From: Asaia bogorensis
GTDB lineage: Bacteria; Pseudomonadota; Alphaproteobacteria; Acetobacterales; Acetobacteraceae
Direction: 5' to 3'
Length of the DNA: 64,000 nt
Assembly (NCBI GenBank): GCA_943333505.2
Contig: CALQTN020000001.1
Location: forward strand, 1 to 64,000
Shown here: positions 1 to 8,356 of the stretch, one piece after another
How positions within the stretch are numbered: the first letter of the stretch is position 1
Layout of the letters: each line of letters starts with the position of its first letter
Notes under the pieces: generated by a model
What the model was told of the DNA's origin: nothing
The model's database searches: none
Seen by the model: the letters and a program-made list of their open reading frames with translations, nothing else
Program-made: the position numbers and the translations under genes

Positions 1-71
1 TCCGTGGGCTTGCCCAGGCAGTGCGGTTCCATCTTCGCCCACTGGGCATCAGTCAATATAAAGCGTTCCAT
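1..71 (-). CDS. IS5-family transposase, N-terminal fragment (runs off left edge)
   Basis: Reading leftwards from the ATG at 69-71, the first 23 codons begin MERFILTDAQWAKMEPHC and continue LGKPT. This is the typical opening of IS5-type DDE transposases of the kind abundant in Acetobacteraceae. Only the N-terminus lies in the window, so intactness cannot be judged. It points out of the window, away from the zinc-binding protein gene. Confidence 0.75.
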   Translation of the reverse strand, partial: MERFILTDAQWAKMEPHCLGKPT

Positions 72-118
72 ACAAAGCTTGAATCACACTCCAAGCCGCG
101 CCGGAACCCTCAATCTCA
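1..118 (-). mobile_element. End of an IS5-type insertion sequence
   Basis: The transposase start at 71 is followed on its upstream side by about 45 bases containing a GGGTTCCGGCGCGGCTTGG tract near 92-110 (minus-strand reading). This looks like an IS terminal region. The outer boundary is approximate because the other inverted repeat lies outside the window. The element ends a few bases before the palindromic repeat that starts near 126. Confidence 0.5.
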
Positions 119-125
119 ACAGACC

Positions 126-231
126 CTAGAGCGTGATGACCGTAGGTGGGATCACACGAAGGTCTGACCACGCGACCAAACAAAGAGTTAGAGCATGGGG
201 ACCACGCCTATCAGCGGTCATCATGCTCTAA
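126..231. repeat. Modular AGAGC palindromic repeat, copy 1 (modules A and C)
   Basis: Module A (about 126-194) runs from CTAGAGCGTGATGACC to AAAGAGTTAGAGC. It recurs at 9204-9274 and, inverted, at 57806-57874. It is followed by a different module (190-231) bounded by AGAGCATG and CATGCTCT as an inverted repeat. The TAG stop of the zinc-binding protein gene (228-230) falls inside the terminal TTAGAGC of this element. The copies and their boundaries were compared by eye. The style resembles short palindromic repeats scattered in other alphaproteobacterial genomes. Confidence 0.75.
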
Positions 232-1097
232 CTGGTGGCGGTCACCATCGCCGCCGTATTATGCCGCATCATGGCAAGGTAACTCCCCGCCGGCCCACCT
301 GCGGCCGACAGCGCGTCGCTGAACAGGGTGCCGTCAATTTTCGCCCCGGATTCGCGGGCGATCTGGCGCAGAATAGCGCCGTTGGAGATGTTTTCGACAA
401 ATAGCGCGCTGACTTGCTGGGCACGAATTTGCGCAATCAGGCCGCGGAGTTCCTTGGCGCTCGGCTCACTTTCGGTGGACAGGCCCTGTGGTGCCACGAA
501 GGTCACGCCATACGCGGCACCGTAATAGCTCAACGCATCATGCGATGTCATGATACGGCGCTGATTGCGCGGGATCGGTGCCCAGGCGGCGCGGATATCG
601 ACATCGAGCTTCTCGAGGCGGTCGAGATAGCTGCGCGCCTCGCGTTGATAGATATCCATGCCTGCCGGATCGGCCAGCGCCAGCCCATCGCGCAGATTGG
701 TGACATAGCGCATCACATGCCGCACATTCTGGAAGGCATGCGGATCGGTGCCGCCATCGTCGGTGGTCATCGGGGTGATACCAGCGGTCGCAACGACGCG
801 ACTACCCTTGAAGCCTGCAGCCTCGGCCATGCGGTCCATCCAACCTTCGAAGCCGAGCCCGTTGGTCACCAGGAGATCGGCGGAGGCGACAGCGCGCAGG
901 TCGGACGGCTTGGGTTGGTAGGCATGGGCGTCATGATCCGGCCCAACCAGCACCATCGGCGTCACCCGGCCACGGCCAATCTCGCGCACCATATCCCCAA
1001 GGATAGAAAAGCTGGCCACCACCCTGGGCGGCGTTGCTGCACGCGCGAAACCTGGCAGCAAAACGGTGAGCGCAATGGCCTGACGGCGCGATAGCAT
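228..1097 (-). CDS. Zinc/manganese ABC transporter periplasmic binding protein (ZnuA/TroA-like)
   Basis: This 289-residue cluster A-I solute-binding protein should capture a divalent metal, probably zinc, in the periplasm. Residues 1-21 form a signal peptide (MLSRRQ, then a hydrophobic stretch ending ARAA). Four candidate ligands are visible: His58 (HDAHAY), His120 (DPHAF), His186 (TSHDA) and Asp261 (FSDAL). This is the His-His-His-Asp set of TroA/ZnuA rather than the Glu-containing manganese set. The start is 9 bases from a palindromic Zur-type operator, which supports zinc-repressed expression. The cognate permease and ATPase genes are not in the window; an IS element lies just downstream. 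The stop codon is contributed by a palindromic repeat. Confidence 0.88.
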   Translation of the reverse strand: MLSRRQAIALTVLLPGFARAATPPRVVASFSILGDMVREIGRGRVTPMVLVGPDHDAHAYQPKPSDLRAVASADLLVTNGLGFEGWMDRMAEAAGFKGSRVVATAGITPMTTDDGGTDPHAFQNVRHVMRYVTNLRDGLALADPAGMDIYQREARSYLDRLEKLDVDIRAAWAPIPRNQRRIMTSHDALSYYGAAYGVTFVAPQGLSTESEPSAKELRGLIAQIRAQQVSALFVENISNGAILRQIARESGAKIDGTLFSDALSAAGGPAGSYLAMMRHNTAAMVTATS

Positions 1098-1105
1098 GGC
1101 GTGAT

Positions 1106-1150
1106 CCCGGACAACAGAAATGTTATGTTATAACATTTCTGTTGTCCGGG
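1106..1150. promoter_or_regulatory. Zur box within a 45-bp palindrome
   Basis: Positions 1117-1139 consist of half-site GAAATGTTAT, three central bases, and half-site ATAACATTTC. This matches the published Zur consensus layout GAAATGTTATA-N-TATAACATTTC except at one central base. The symmetry extends outward through ACAACA/TGTTGT to CCCGG/CCGGG at 1106-1150, centred on 1128. It lies directly upstream of the zinc-binding protein start at 1097, as a repressor site would. With a long stem it could also form a hairpin downstream of the globin gene, but no T-run follows. Confidence 0.85.
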
Positions 1151-1161
1151 TCAAATGACCC

Positions 1162-1554
1162 TCAGGCCAGGATCTCTTCCTGCAAACTATCAATCAACTC
1201 GGTCCAGGCACGATCCATCGCGGGCGTCCAATCAGCGCCGAGCAACTCCCCAATTGTCGCCTGGACTACTCCAAAGAAAGTGCCAAACACCTCCTGCGGG
1301 ACGCCGAGATTGACGTGATTGATCCGCTCAGCCCGGATCATGTGTAGGCCAAATGTGCGGTTGGTGGCGTAATCGAGCAGGTTTTCCAGCACCATCTGCA
1401 CCATCTGTCCACGAATGCTGTAAGCGTGATCGCGGATGAACAACTCCTCCATCTCCGGGTTTTCCGAAAACAGACGGGCATAGACTGCGCGGGTGGGATC
1501 GATGTCGCGTTCGGCCAGCAATTCCAGGCTTTCGACAACCAAGGCAGGGTTCAC
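1162..1554 (-). CDS. Single-domain bacterial globin-like protein
   Basis: This 130-residue protein shows the globin pattern of single-domain bacterial haemoglobins: YARLFSENPEMEELF in the B-C region, a long E helix with QMVQMVLENL, and a likely proximal haem ligand His80 in RINHVNLGVPQEVF. A typical C-terminal helix (WTELIDSLQEEIL) follows. It probably binds haem and a diatomic gas. The role, whether NO handling, oxygen binding or redox sensing, cannot be read from sequence. Its ATG overlaps the stop of the upstream flavin oxidoreductase gene (ATGA at 1551-1554), so the two are translationally coupled. Confidence 0.8.
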   Translation of the reverse strand: MNPALVVESLELLAERDIDPTRAVYARLFSENPEMEELFIRDHAYSIRGQMVQMVLENLLDYATNRTFGLHMIRAERINHVNLGVPQEVFGTFFGVVQATIGELLGADWTPAMDRAWTELIDSLQEEILA

Positions 1555-2375
1555 AAGCCTTCTCCTGCACGAGCGATTTTTTCGACGGTGGCGAGCCAGC
1601 CTTCCAACGCGCGTTCGTAGGGTTCCATCACAATGTGATCGATGCCGGCTTCGGCATAGCCGGCAAGGGTTGTGCGCAGCGCGTTCGCATCTTCGCCATC
1701 CCAGCTTGATCGCAGCGAAATGACGAAACCGGGATCAGGACGTTCAGCGCGCAACCGTTTGACCATCGCGGCGGCTTCTTCCGGGGTGCTTCTTGTGCCG
1801 TGCCAGCCATCACCGATCCGAACCGCACGGGCCAGCGCCGGTTCGGTGATACCTCCAATCCAGATCGGGATCGGCGCCGGCAGCGGCAGCATGCGCATCT
1901 CCTCGATTTCTGCCTCGATATATTTACCGTGAAACGTCACCGGGTCCTGCGACCACACGGCCCGCATCAGGGCAATGCCTTCATCCATCCGCCGGCCGCG
2001 TTGCTTGAACGGCACGCCGAGTGCCTTGAACTCGGCTTCCATCCAGCCCACCCCGGCGCCGAGAATGAGGCGGCCCTCCGATAAGCCCTGCAAGGTCGCA
2101 AGTTCTTTCGCCAGCGGGATCGGATGGCGCATCGGCAGAACCAGCACGGTGGTGCCCAGGCGCACGCGTTTGGTAAATGCGGCCGCCCAGGTCAGGGTCA
2201 GCACCGGATCGTAGAAAATCGCGCTCGGCGGATAGGGCGCACCGCGCGGGATGATGATGTGCTCGCTGACCCATACATCGGCAAAGCCCAGATCTTCAGC
2301 CTGGATCGCCGCGCGCCGGATCGCCTCCGGCCCTGCCTTGCGCCCAACATGCGGCAGATGGATGCCAATTTGCAT
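1551..2375 (-). CDS. LLM-class flavin-dependent oxidoreductase
   Basis: This 274-residue protein belongs to the luciferase-like monooxygenase fold. It starts MQIGIHLPHVGRKAG and contains the characteristic segments VSEHIIIPRG, FYDPVLTLTWAAAFTKRVRLGT, LAKELATLQGLSEGRLILGAG and PIWIGG. Such enzymes use FMN or F420; the substrate is not predictable. It ends in a 4-base overlap with the globin gene. It lies downstream of a second LLM gene and of the regulatory PTS genes on the same strand, so the run may be one transcription unit. The globin could serve as an electron or oxygen partner, but that is speculation. Confidence 0.85.
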   Translation of the reverse strand: MQIGIHLPHVGRKAGPEAIRRAAIQAEDLGFADVWVSEHIIIPRGAPYPPSAIFYDPVLTLTWAAAFTKRVRLGTTVLVLPMRHPIPLAKELATLQGLSEGRLILGAGVGWMEAEFKALGVPFKQRGRRMDEGIALMRAVWSQDPVTFHGKYIEAEIEEMRMLPLPAPIPIWIGGITEPALARAVRIGDGWHGTRSTPEEAAAMVKRLRAERPDPGFVISLRSSWDGEDANALRTTLAGYAEAGIDHIVMEPYERALEGWLATVEKIARAGEGL

Positions 2376-2425
2376 GGTTATTTTCCTCCGTCAGCGCATC
2401 CTACAGGATGTTTTGCGCCGGCGCA

Positions 2426-3376
2426 TTATCGCGTCTTTGGTGGCCTCGGCCAACGGCGTGCCACTTCGGGCAGGACCTGCTCGATCAGCTTGCGGGTCGC
2501 GACCATCATTCCGTCCTCGTCGCGCGCCATCGGGCGCAGGATGAATTTCGACGCGCCGGCTGCGACATACGCGGCAATCCGGTCAACGATGGTGCTGGCA
2601 TCGCCGATGGCGAAATAATCCTCGGCGGCTTGCCCGGTGCGTTTGGTGAAGGCGGCCATCGCCTGCTTCACGCCAGGATCGTCGACATGGCCGAAATGAT
2701 ACGGGAAGGCCGCACCATAATGATCGTCGTCAATGCGACGCCCGGCGGCGATCGCGGCATCGCGGATGCCTGATACGATCGGCGCCAGTTGGGCCGGGGT
2801 TTCGGCGCCCGCCTGCCAGCCGGTTCCATAGCGGGCAGTGCGCCGAATGGCGGCGTCCGATGCGCCACCGATCCAGATCGGCAACTCGGCTTGCACCGGG
2901 CGTGGTGAGATGCTGGCATTGGTCAGCTTGAAATGGCGGCCATCATAATCGACCCGCTCCTGGGTCCAGAGCAGGCGGAGGATTTCCAGAGCCTCGTCCG
3001 TCACCCGGCCGCGCGTGGCGCTGTCCAGGTGCATGGCCGCCCATTCCGGGCCGCGCGGGCTGCCAATGCCGAAACCCGGCAGCAGCCGTCCTTCGGACAG
3101 CATGTCGATGGTGGCGCATTGTTTGGCGAGCAGCAATGGTTCACGCATGGCAAGCGAGACCACGTTGACGCCGAATTTTAGCCGTCGGGTGCGGCCGGCA
3201 AGCGCCGCCATCGCGGTCATGCATTCCAGGATCGGTTCGCGTGAGACGAGCCGGTCAGTTTGCCACAGCGAATCGACGCCCCCCTGTTCGCATAAATCCA
3301 CCCAGCGCCAGTAGCCGGCACCGGTCGCAAACGGCAATTCTGTGATGCCAAGCCCCACCGCCACGACATTGTTCAT
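2426..3376 (-). CDS. LLM-class flavin-dependent oxidoreductase
   Basis: This is a second luciferase-like monooxygenase-fold protein, 316 residues. Diagnostic stretches are WQTDRLVSREPILECMTAMAA, LSEGRLLPGFGIGSPRGPEW, ISPRPVQAELPIWIGG and a C-terminal AYVAAGASKFILRP. It is divergent from the neighbouring LLM gene, so this is not a recent duplication. The ATG overlaps the ptsI stop by 4 bases (3373-3376). This physically couples a flavoenzyme to the regulatory PTS genes. Substrate and cofactor (FMN or F420) are unknown. Confidence 0.85.
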   Translation of the reverse strand: MNNVVAVGLGITELPFATGAGYWRWVDLCEQGGVDSLWQTDRLVSREPILECMTAMAALAGRTRRLKFGVNVVSLAMREPLLLAKQCATIDMLSEGRLLPGFGIGSPRGPEWAAMHLDSATRGRVTDEALEILRLLWTQERVDYDGRHFKLTNASISPRPVQAELPIWIGGASDAAIRRTARYGTGWQAGAETPAQLAPIVSGIRDAAIAAGRRIDDDHYGAAFPYHFGHVDDPGVKQAMAAFTKRTGQAAEDYFAIGDASTIVDRIAAYVAAGASKFILRPMARDEDGMMVATRKLIEQVLPEVARRWPRPPKTR

Positions 3377-5148
3377 GCTGCCTCCATCACCATACGGCGG
3401 ATAACCGCCGGGTCCGACTGTTGCATCACCTGGGCTGCGAACGCCGTGCAGTCTGCGGCCTTGACGCTGCGGATCGCCTGTTTCACCCGGGGTACGGACG
3501 CCGCGTTCATGCTCAGGCTGCGTAGCCCGAGCCCGATCAGCAGCCGGGTGAATTGCGGGTTGGCGGCCATCTCACCGCATACCGACACGCCAATATTTGC
3601 CCGCAAAGCGGCCTCGGTGGTGAATTGCACCAGTCGCAGGACTGCCGGATGCAGGGGGTCGTAAAGCGCGGACACCTCGGTTTCACCACGATCGACGGCG
3701 AGGGTGTACATGGTCAAATCATTGGTGCCGATGGCGAAGAAATCGGCTTCCTGCGCAAGCGCGTCGGCCGATAATGCCGCACCTGGGGTTTCGATCATGA
3801 TACCCAGTGGCGGCAATTTTTCAGGCAGGCGTTCCCCTCGGCGACGCAACCTACGGACAACGCGGTCATAGTGGTCACGCGCGGCGCGGACTTCGGCGAT
3901 GTTGGTCACCATCGGCAGCAGCACGCGGGTTGGGCCGGCAACGCCCGCGCGCAGGATCGCGGCAAGCTGGGTTTCGAACAACGCTGGCTGGCGCAGCAAA
4001 AGCCGAATGCCGCGCAGGCCTAGCGCCGGGTTGGCGTCAGCGATATCGGGCACAACGCCCTCGTTCTGCAGCGCCTCGATTTCCTTCTCGCCGCCCCAGT
4101 CCAGCACGCGGATGGTCACCGGATCGCCCCCCATCGCCTCGATTGCGGTGCGGTAAGTTTCGTACTGGTCATCCTCATCGGGTAGGGTTTCGCGGTTCAT
4201 GAACATGAATTCGCTGCGCAGCAGCCCGATGCCGGCAGCACCCGATTGGGCGATCAGCGGCAGTTCGACTGGAATTTCGAGGTTGGCCTGCAATTCGACG
4301 CTGTGGCCATCCTGGGTGACCGAGGCGAGGCGGCGCATGCGGCTAAACCGGGCGCGTTCCTGCGCAAAGGCAATGACCGCGCGCTTGGCTGCGGCCATGG
4401 TTGTGGGCGATGGGTTGACGATCACCGTGCCCGCTGTCCCGTCGATGACCACGAGGTCCCCAGGGCGCGCCGCCTGACCGAGCCCGTCTACCGACAGCAC
4501 CGCCGGCACCCCCAGGGCGCGCAACATCACCGAGGTATGGCCATCTGCGCCACCTTCCTCGGTGGCGACACCGGCCAGTTTGGATGGATCGAGCAAGGCC
4601 GCGTCGGCCGGGCGCAGGCTTTCGCAAATCAGAACCGCGCCGGAAGGCAGGCCGGTGAAGCTCCGAAACGGGGTGCGCGTCAGGTTGCGCACCAGGCGTC
4701 GGCCGATTTCTCGCACTTCCTCGGCATGGCGGCGGGCGGCGTCACTGGATCCCGGCAGGGCCAGGATCGCTTCGGCGAGTGCCTGGGTTTCGTCAGCAAC
4801 GGCAGTCTCAGCCGATACCAGCGCCTCGGTGATACGTTTTCGTGTTTGCCGGATCAGCCGTGATGGCCCGATCATTTGCAAATAGGCGTCGAGCAGCGGG
4901 GCGATTTCGGCCTGGCTGTCTTCGGGCAAGACGGCAAGACGGTTGCGCAGCTTGGTCAGCTGCTTGCGAGACTGGCCGATCGCGGCATCGAGGCGGGACA
5001 CTTCGGCCCCACTATCGGAGGCCTGGATTTTGCGACGTTGGACCAGGGCGGGGGCTTCGGTTGCCCCGAACATTGGCCCGATCGCGACCCCCGGGGACAC
5101 CGGCATGCCGACCAGATACCGTTCTGATACCGGATCAATCCTGTTCAT
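3373..5148 (-). CDS. ptsI: Phosphoenolpyruvate-protein phosphotransferase (PTS Enzyme I)
   Basis: Enzyme I phosphorylates itself from PEP and passes the phosphate to HPr. I start it at the ATG at 5146-5148 (MNRIDPVSERYLVGMPVSPG), giving 591 residues, close to the usual ~575. An in-frame reading from 5229 adds 27 residues lying inside ptsH. The active-site histidine is His204 in GGADGHTSVMLRALGVPAV. The PEP-binding barrel has LLRSEFMFM, ATNPALGLRGIR-like and IGTNDLTMYTLAVDR segments, and the C-terminus has the CGEMAANP motif with the catalytic Cys. There is no GAF domain, so it is ptsI-like rather than nitrogen-type ptsP. It overlaps ptsH by 14 bases and the LLM gene by 4. Confidence 0.93.
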   Translation of the reverse strand: MNRIDPVSERYLVGMPVSPGVAIGPMFGATEAPALVQRRKIQASDSGAEVSRLDAAIGQSRKQLTKLRNRLAVLPEDSQAEIAPLLDAYLQMIGPSRLIRQTRKRITEALVSAETAVADETQALAEAILALPGSSDAARRHAEEVREIGRRLVRNLTRTPFRSFTGLPSGAVLICESLRPADAALLDPSKLAGVATEEGGADGHTSVMLRALGVPAVLSVDGLGQAARPGDLVVIDGTAGTVIVNPSPTTMAAAKRAVIAFAQERARFSRMRRLASVTQDGHSVELQANLEIPVELPLIAQSGAAGIGLLRSEFMFMNRETLPDEDDQYETYRTAIEAMGGDPVTIRVLDWGGEKEIEALQNEGVVPDIADANPALGLRGIRLLLRQPALFETQLAAILRAGVAGPTRVLLPMVTNIAEVRAARDHYDRVVRRLRRRGERLPEKLPPLGIMIETPGAALSADALAQEADFFAIGTNDLTMYTLAVDRGETEVSALYDPLHPAVLRLVQFTTEAALRANIGVSVCGEMAANPQFTRLLIGLGLRSLSMNAASVPRVKQAIRSVKAADCTAFAAQVMQQSDPAVIRRMVMEAA

Positions 5149-5452
5149 TGAACTTGGCTTCCACCAGGGCGGCCAACGCGTCGATGGCTTCCTTGGCGTC
5201 CCAGCCTTCGGCACGCAGGATGATCTCACTGCCGATCCCTGCGCCCAACATCATCAGTCCCATGATCGACAGGGCGGAGACGGATTGGCCGTCCTTTTGG
5301 ACGTCCACCACCGCACCGTAGCGTTCAGCAAGGGCGACAAATTTAGCCGCCGCGCGGGCGTGCAGGCCGCGCTTGTTGGTGATCTTCAGATGCCTGACCA
5401 GAATTGCGCCGTCTTGCGGCAGTTCGGGGGGCGGCGGATCGGGGTCAGCCAA
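5135..5452 (-). CDS. ptsH: Phosphocarrier protein HPr
   Basis: This 105-residue HPr carries about 18 extra N-terminal residues. The phosphorylatable histidine is His31 in KRGLHARAAAKF. The regulatory serine is Ser62 in ALSIMGLMML, the same 31-residue spacing as His15/Ser46. It accepts phosphate from Enzyme I at His31 and should be phosphorylated on Ser62 by the HPr kinase encoded upstream. No EIIB or EIIC is nearby, so it likely signals carbon or energy status rather than transporting sugar. Confidence 0.93.
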   Translation of the reverse strand: MADPDPPPPELPQDGAILVRHLKITNKRGLHARAAAKFVALAERYGAVVDVQKDGQSVSALSIMGLMMLGAGIGSEIILRAEGWDAKEAIDALAALVEAKFNEQD

Positions 5453-5461
5453 TGTCGGCCA

Positions 5462-5890
5462 TCAGCAGGTGCCGGTTTTGGGCGCCGGCAAGCCGTGCGG
5501 CATAACATGCGACGCGGCGGCAATGTATTTGCGGCCCGCGTCCTGGGCGCAGCACACCGCGTCCGCCAGAAGCTGGGTGGACCGCACCTTGGCCAGCTTG
5601 ACCAACATCGGCAGATTGACCCCGGAAATCACTTCCACATTGGGCCGGTCCATCTGCGAGATCGCCAAATTGCTTGGGGTCCCGCCGAACATGTCGGTCA
5701 GCAGCACCACCCCATCACCGGTATCGACTTCGGACATGCGGGCCTCGATTTCCGCCCGGCGGCCCTCCATGTCGTCATCGGGGCCGATGCACACAGTTGC
5801 CACGTTACGCTGAACGCCAACGACATGTTCCATCGCCGATCGAAGTTCATCAGCCAGACGGCCGTGAGTGACGAGCACCAATCCGATCAT
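5462..5890 (-). CDS. manX: PTS EIIA component, mannose family
   Basis: I start this at 5890, giving MIGLVLVTHGRLADEL and 142 residues, because this aligns with the usual EIIA-Man N-terminus. An upstream in-frame start at 5995 would add 35 non-conserved residues. His9 in VTHGRLADE is the expected phosphorylation site. LLTDMFGGTPSNLA is the family signature. The domain stands alone without EIIB, EIIC or EIID, as in other alphaproteobacterial regulatory PTS clusters, so it is probably an output or sink for phosphate. It lies 9 bases upstream of ptsH. Confidence 0.9.
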   Translation of the reverse strand: MIGLVLVTHGRLADELRSAMEHVVGVQRNVATVCIGPDDDMEGRRAEIEARMSEVDTGDGVVLLTDMFGGTPSNLAISQMDRPNVEVISGVNLPMLVKLAKVRSTQLLADAVCCAQDAGRKYIAAASHVMPHGLPAPKTGTC

Positions 5891-6038
5891 CGGAGGTGTG
5901 ACCGCGCCGGTATTGGCAGGATCAACATCATGAACGCGCCGCGCCGAAGAAAACGGCTCGGCGGTAACCAACGGCCCGAAGGCGCATGAACGCAAATCCT
6001 TTCAGAGTATCGATCCGGTGGGATCGACCGAAGCTCCA

Positions 6039-6947
6039 TCACGTACGCACGGCCGGCGACGGAACATCAACATCAATTTCACGGTGCGTGATGCTCACGC
6101 GCCAGGACGCTGCTTGAAGATATCGGGCCAACCGTTCGACCGACGTGACCGAACGGTGACGCCCGCCGGTGCAGCCTATCGCAATAGTGACATATTTTTT
6201 GCCCTCTTGAACGAAGCGCGGCAAGAGCAGGTCAAGCAGGTCGGTCACGCGACGAAAGAAAATTTCGTAATCCGGGTCCGCCAGGACATACGCCGCCACT
6301 GACGGATCGCGCCCAGTCAAAGGCCGCAAAACCGGATCGTAATGTGGATTGCGTAGAAAGCGGGCGTCGAAAACCAGATCGGCCTCCCGCGGCAGGCCGT
6401 GCGGATAGCCGAAAGACATCAGCGAAACCGACAGGCCGTGGGCAGAAACTTCGCCGTCATCCGGACCAAAATTACTTTCGATCCATTGACGTAGCGCGGC
6501 AAGTGAACGTTCCGAGGTGTCGTTGACGAAGTCGGCGGCATCCTTCAACGGCGCAGTCAACGCACGTTCGGCGATGATCCCGTCGATCACCCGGCCTTGC
6601 GGAGCGAGCGGATGGCGGCGCCGGGTTTCAGTGTAACGACGCAGCAAAATCCCTTCGTCAGCGGTGCAGTAGACGAGATCAATTCGCATGCCTGAGTCGC
6701 GCCTCAAGCGGTCCACCATCCCCACCAAATCTGCCGCATCGAAGCCACGGGACCGCACATCGACGCCAACCGCGACCCGCAATGGCTGATCGGGGTGGCT
6801 GCGATTGAGCATGTTCTCCAGGAGCGCGAAGGGCAAATTATCCACCGCCTCGTAGCCGATATCCTCCAGCGCGTGCAGCACCGATCCCTTGCCAGCGCCG
6901 GACAGGCCGGTCACCAGCACCACCCGCGATGCAACCCCGTCGTTCAT
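6039..6947 (-). CDS. rapZ: RapZ-type nucleotide-binding / RNase adapter protein
   Basis: This 302-residue P-loop protein starts with VVLVTGLSGAGKGSVLHALED (Walker A GLSGAGKG). It has the family segments DNLPFALLENML, DVRSRGFD, MSFGYPHGLPREADLVFDARFLRNPHY and a C-terminal IGCTGGRHRSV. In Escherichia coli RapZ targets small RNAs to RNase E to control glucosamine-6-phosphate synthesis. In alphaproteobacteria it is regularly linked to hprK. Its ATG overlaps the hprK stop by 4 bases (6944-6947). Confidence 0.93.
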   Translation of the reverse strand: MNDGVASRVVLVTGLSGAGKGSVLHALEDIGYEAVDNLPFALLENMLNRSHPDQPLRVAVGVDVRSRGFDAADLVGMVDRLRRDSGMRIDLVYCTADEGILLRRYTETRRRHPLAPQGRVIDGIIAERALTAPLKDAADFVNDTSERSLAALRQWIESNFGPDDGEVSAHGLSVSLMSFGYPHGLPREADLVFDARFLRNPHYDPVLRPLTGRDPSVAAYVLADPDYEIFFRRVTDLLDLLLPRFVQEGKKYVTIAIGCTGGRHRSVTSVERLARYLQAASWRVSITHREIDVDVPSPAVRT

Positions 6948-7366
6948 CGTGCAAATGCTCCGACCGGTTGGGTGCGAATACCCAACGCAAGGTCCAACGC
7001 AATCCCTATGCGCTGAACGGCAGATGCCAGCATGGCATCGAGACTGATTTGGGGCAGATCGAGCGGCGCGAAGCGCGATGGCAGCGGCAAGCGGTCGGCA
7101 GTGCCGCCAAGCTGGGCGACCATGTGCAGACGGGCGGCGGCCAGGAAGGGCAGTCGCAACAACCCGAGGCCGCGCAGCTCGAGCAAGCCAGCGAGGCCCG
7201 CCGGCGCGCTCGCCATGCCGTCCGTTACATCGACTCGGTCATCGGCCACCAGTTCAAAGCCGCGATCAAGCAGCCGCAATGTCAGGTCGGACTTGCCGAC
7301 GCCCGATCCACCGAGCAACAACACCCCGGCTCCATCTCGCGCGGCACAACTTCCGTGGAACTGCAT
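6944..7366 (-). CDS. hprK: HPr kinase/phosphorylase, short alphaproteobacterial form
   Basis: This 140-residue protein starts MQFHGSCAARDGAGVLLLGG and contains the Walker A loop GGSGVGKS (residues 19-26), LVADDRVDV and the LLELRGLGLLRLPFL signature. It corresponds to only the C-terminal kinase domain of Firmicute HprK, as is normal for alphaproteobacteria. It should phosphorylate HPr on Ser62. It heads the hprK-rapZ-manX-ptsH-ptsI run and is divergent from a PLP dehydratase gene 45 bases away. The usual two-component genes upstream of hprK in many alphaproteobacteria are absent here. The frame stays open upstream, antisense to the dehydratase, which I regard as a shadow. Confidence 0.9.
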   Translation of the reverse strand: MQFHGSCAARDGAGVLLLGGSGVGKSDLTLRLLDRGFELVADDRVDVTDGMASAPAGLAGLLELRGLGLLRLPFLAAARLHMVAQLGGTADRLPLPSRFAPLDLPQISLDAMLASAVQRIGIALDLALGIRTQPVGAFAR

Positions 7367-7411
7367 GATGGCGCAATATAGCGGGATCGAAGGACTAACG
7401 AAAGGCTGACA

Positions 7412-8356
7412 ATGTCGATTACCCAGGCCGATATCAGTGCCGCCGCCGCGCGCATTGCCCCCTATGTGCGCCACACGCCGATTATGCGGCTGGCGGCCGG
7501 CGATCTTGGGCTGGCAATGCCGGTGACCTTGAAGCTCGAACTGCTGCAACATGCCGGCAGCTTCAAGCCGCGCGGCGCGTTTAACCGGATCCTGCGCGCC
7601 CAGGCCGACGGGTTGATGCCGGCGAGCGGCGTCATCGCGGCCTCGGGAGGCAATCACGGTGCGGCCGTTGCCTATGCCGCGCAGCAACTGGGCCTGACCG
7701 CGGAAATCTATGTCCCCGAACTGACGCCGGCCGCAAAATGTGCGCGGATCGAAAGCTTCGGTGCCCGCCTGATCCGCACCGGCGCGGCCTATGCGCAAGC
7801 CTTTGCGGCGAGCCAGATCCGTGTCGCCGAAACTGGTGCGCTGGTGGTGCATGCCTATGACCACGCCGATGTGCTGGCCGGACAGGGCACCACAGCGCTG
7901 GAGTTCGAGGCCGCCGCTCCAGACATGACCCATGTTCTGGTCGCGACCGGTGGCGGCGGATTGATTGGCGGCATGGCGGCCTGGCTCGCTGGCCGGGTCA
8001 AGGTGATCAGCGTTGAGCCGTTTGCTTGCCCGACCTTGCACGGCGCACTCGCCGCAGGGCACCCGGTGATGGGGCCGGTCGGGGGTGTCGCCTCCGACTC
8101 GCTCGGTGCGAAGGAGGTCGGCGCGCTGATGTTCCCGATCGCGCAACGCTTCGTCTCAGAAGCGGTGCTGGTCACCGATGAGGCTATTGTCGCCGCCCAA
8201 CGCACGCTTTGGGACCGTATGCGCCTGATCGCCGAGCCCGGCGGAGCGACCGCTTTATCTGCACTGCTGTCCGGTGCCTGGACCCCGCCACCAGGCGCCC
8301 GGGTTGGCGTGCTGATCTGCGGCGCCAACGCCGATCCGACAAAGATCGCGTCATGA
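7412..8356 (+). CDS. Threonine/serine dehydratase (PLP fold type II)
   Basis: This 314-residue protein resembles the catalytic domain of threonine ammonia-lyase or serine dehydratase, without the regulatory ACT domain. Lys52 in QHAGSFKPRGAFN should form the Schiff base with PLP. SGGNHGAAVAYAA binds the substrate carboxylate, and TGGGGLIGG binds the PLP phosphate. It would deaminate threonine or serine to the 2-oxo acid. The ATG of the next gene overlaps its stop (ATGA at 8353-8356), so the two are coupled. Serine racemase-like activity is an alternative. Confidence 0.88.
   Translation: MSITQADISAAAARIAPYVRHTPIMRLAAGDLGLAMPVTLKLELLQHAGSFKPRGAFNRILRAQADGLMPASGVIAASGGNHGAAVAYAAQQLGLTAEIYVPELTPAAKCARIESFGARLIRTGAAYAQAFAASQIRVAETGALVVHAYDHADVLAGQGTTALEFEAAAPDMTHVLVATGGGGLIGGMAAWLAGRVKVISVEPFACPTLHGALAAGHPVMGPVGGVASDSLGAKEVGALMFPIAQRFVSEAVLVTDEAIVAAQRTLWDRMRLIAEPGGATALSALLSGAWTPPPGARVGVLICGANADPTKIAS

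Noticed and set aside
6944-8146. A 400-residue minus-strand frame covering hprK and extending over the dehydratase gene
   Set aside because: Only the last 140 residues match HPr kinase. The rest is antisense to a clear PLP dehydratase and has no family features.
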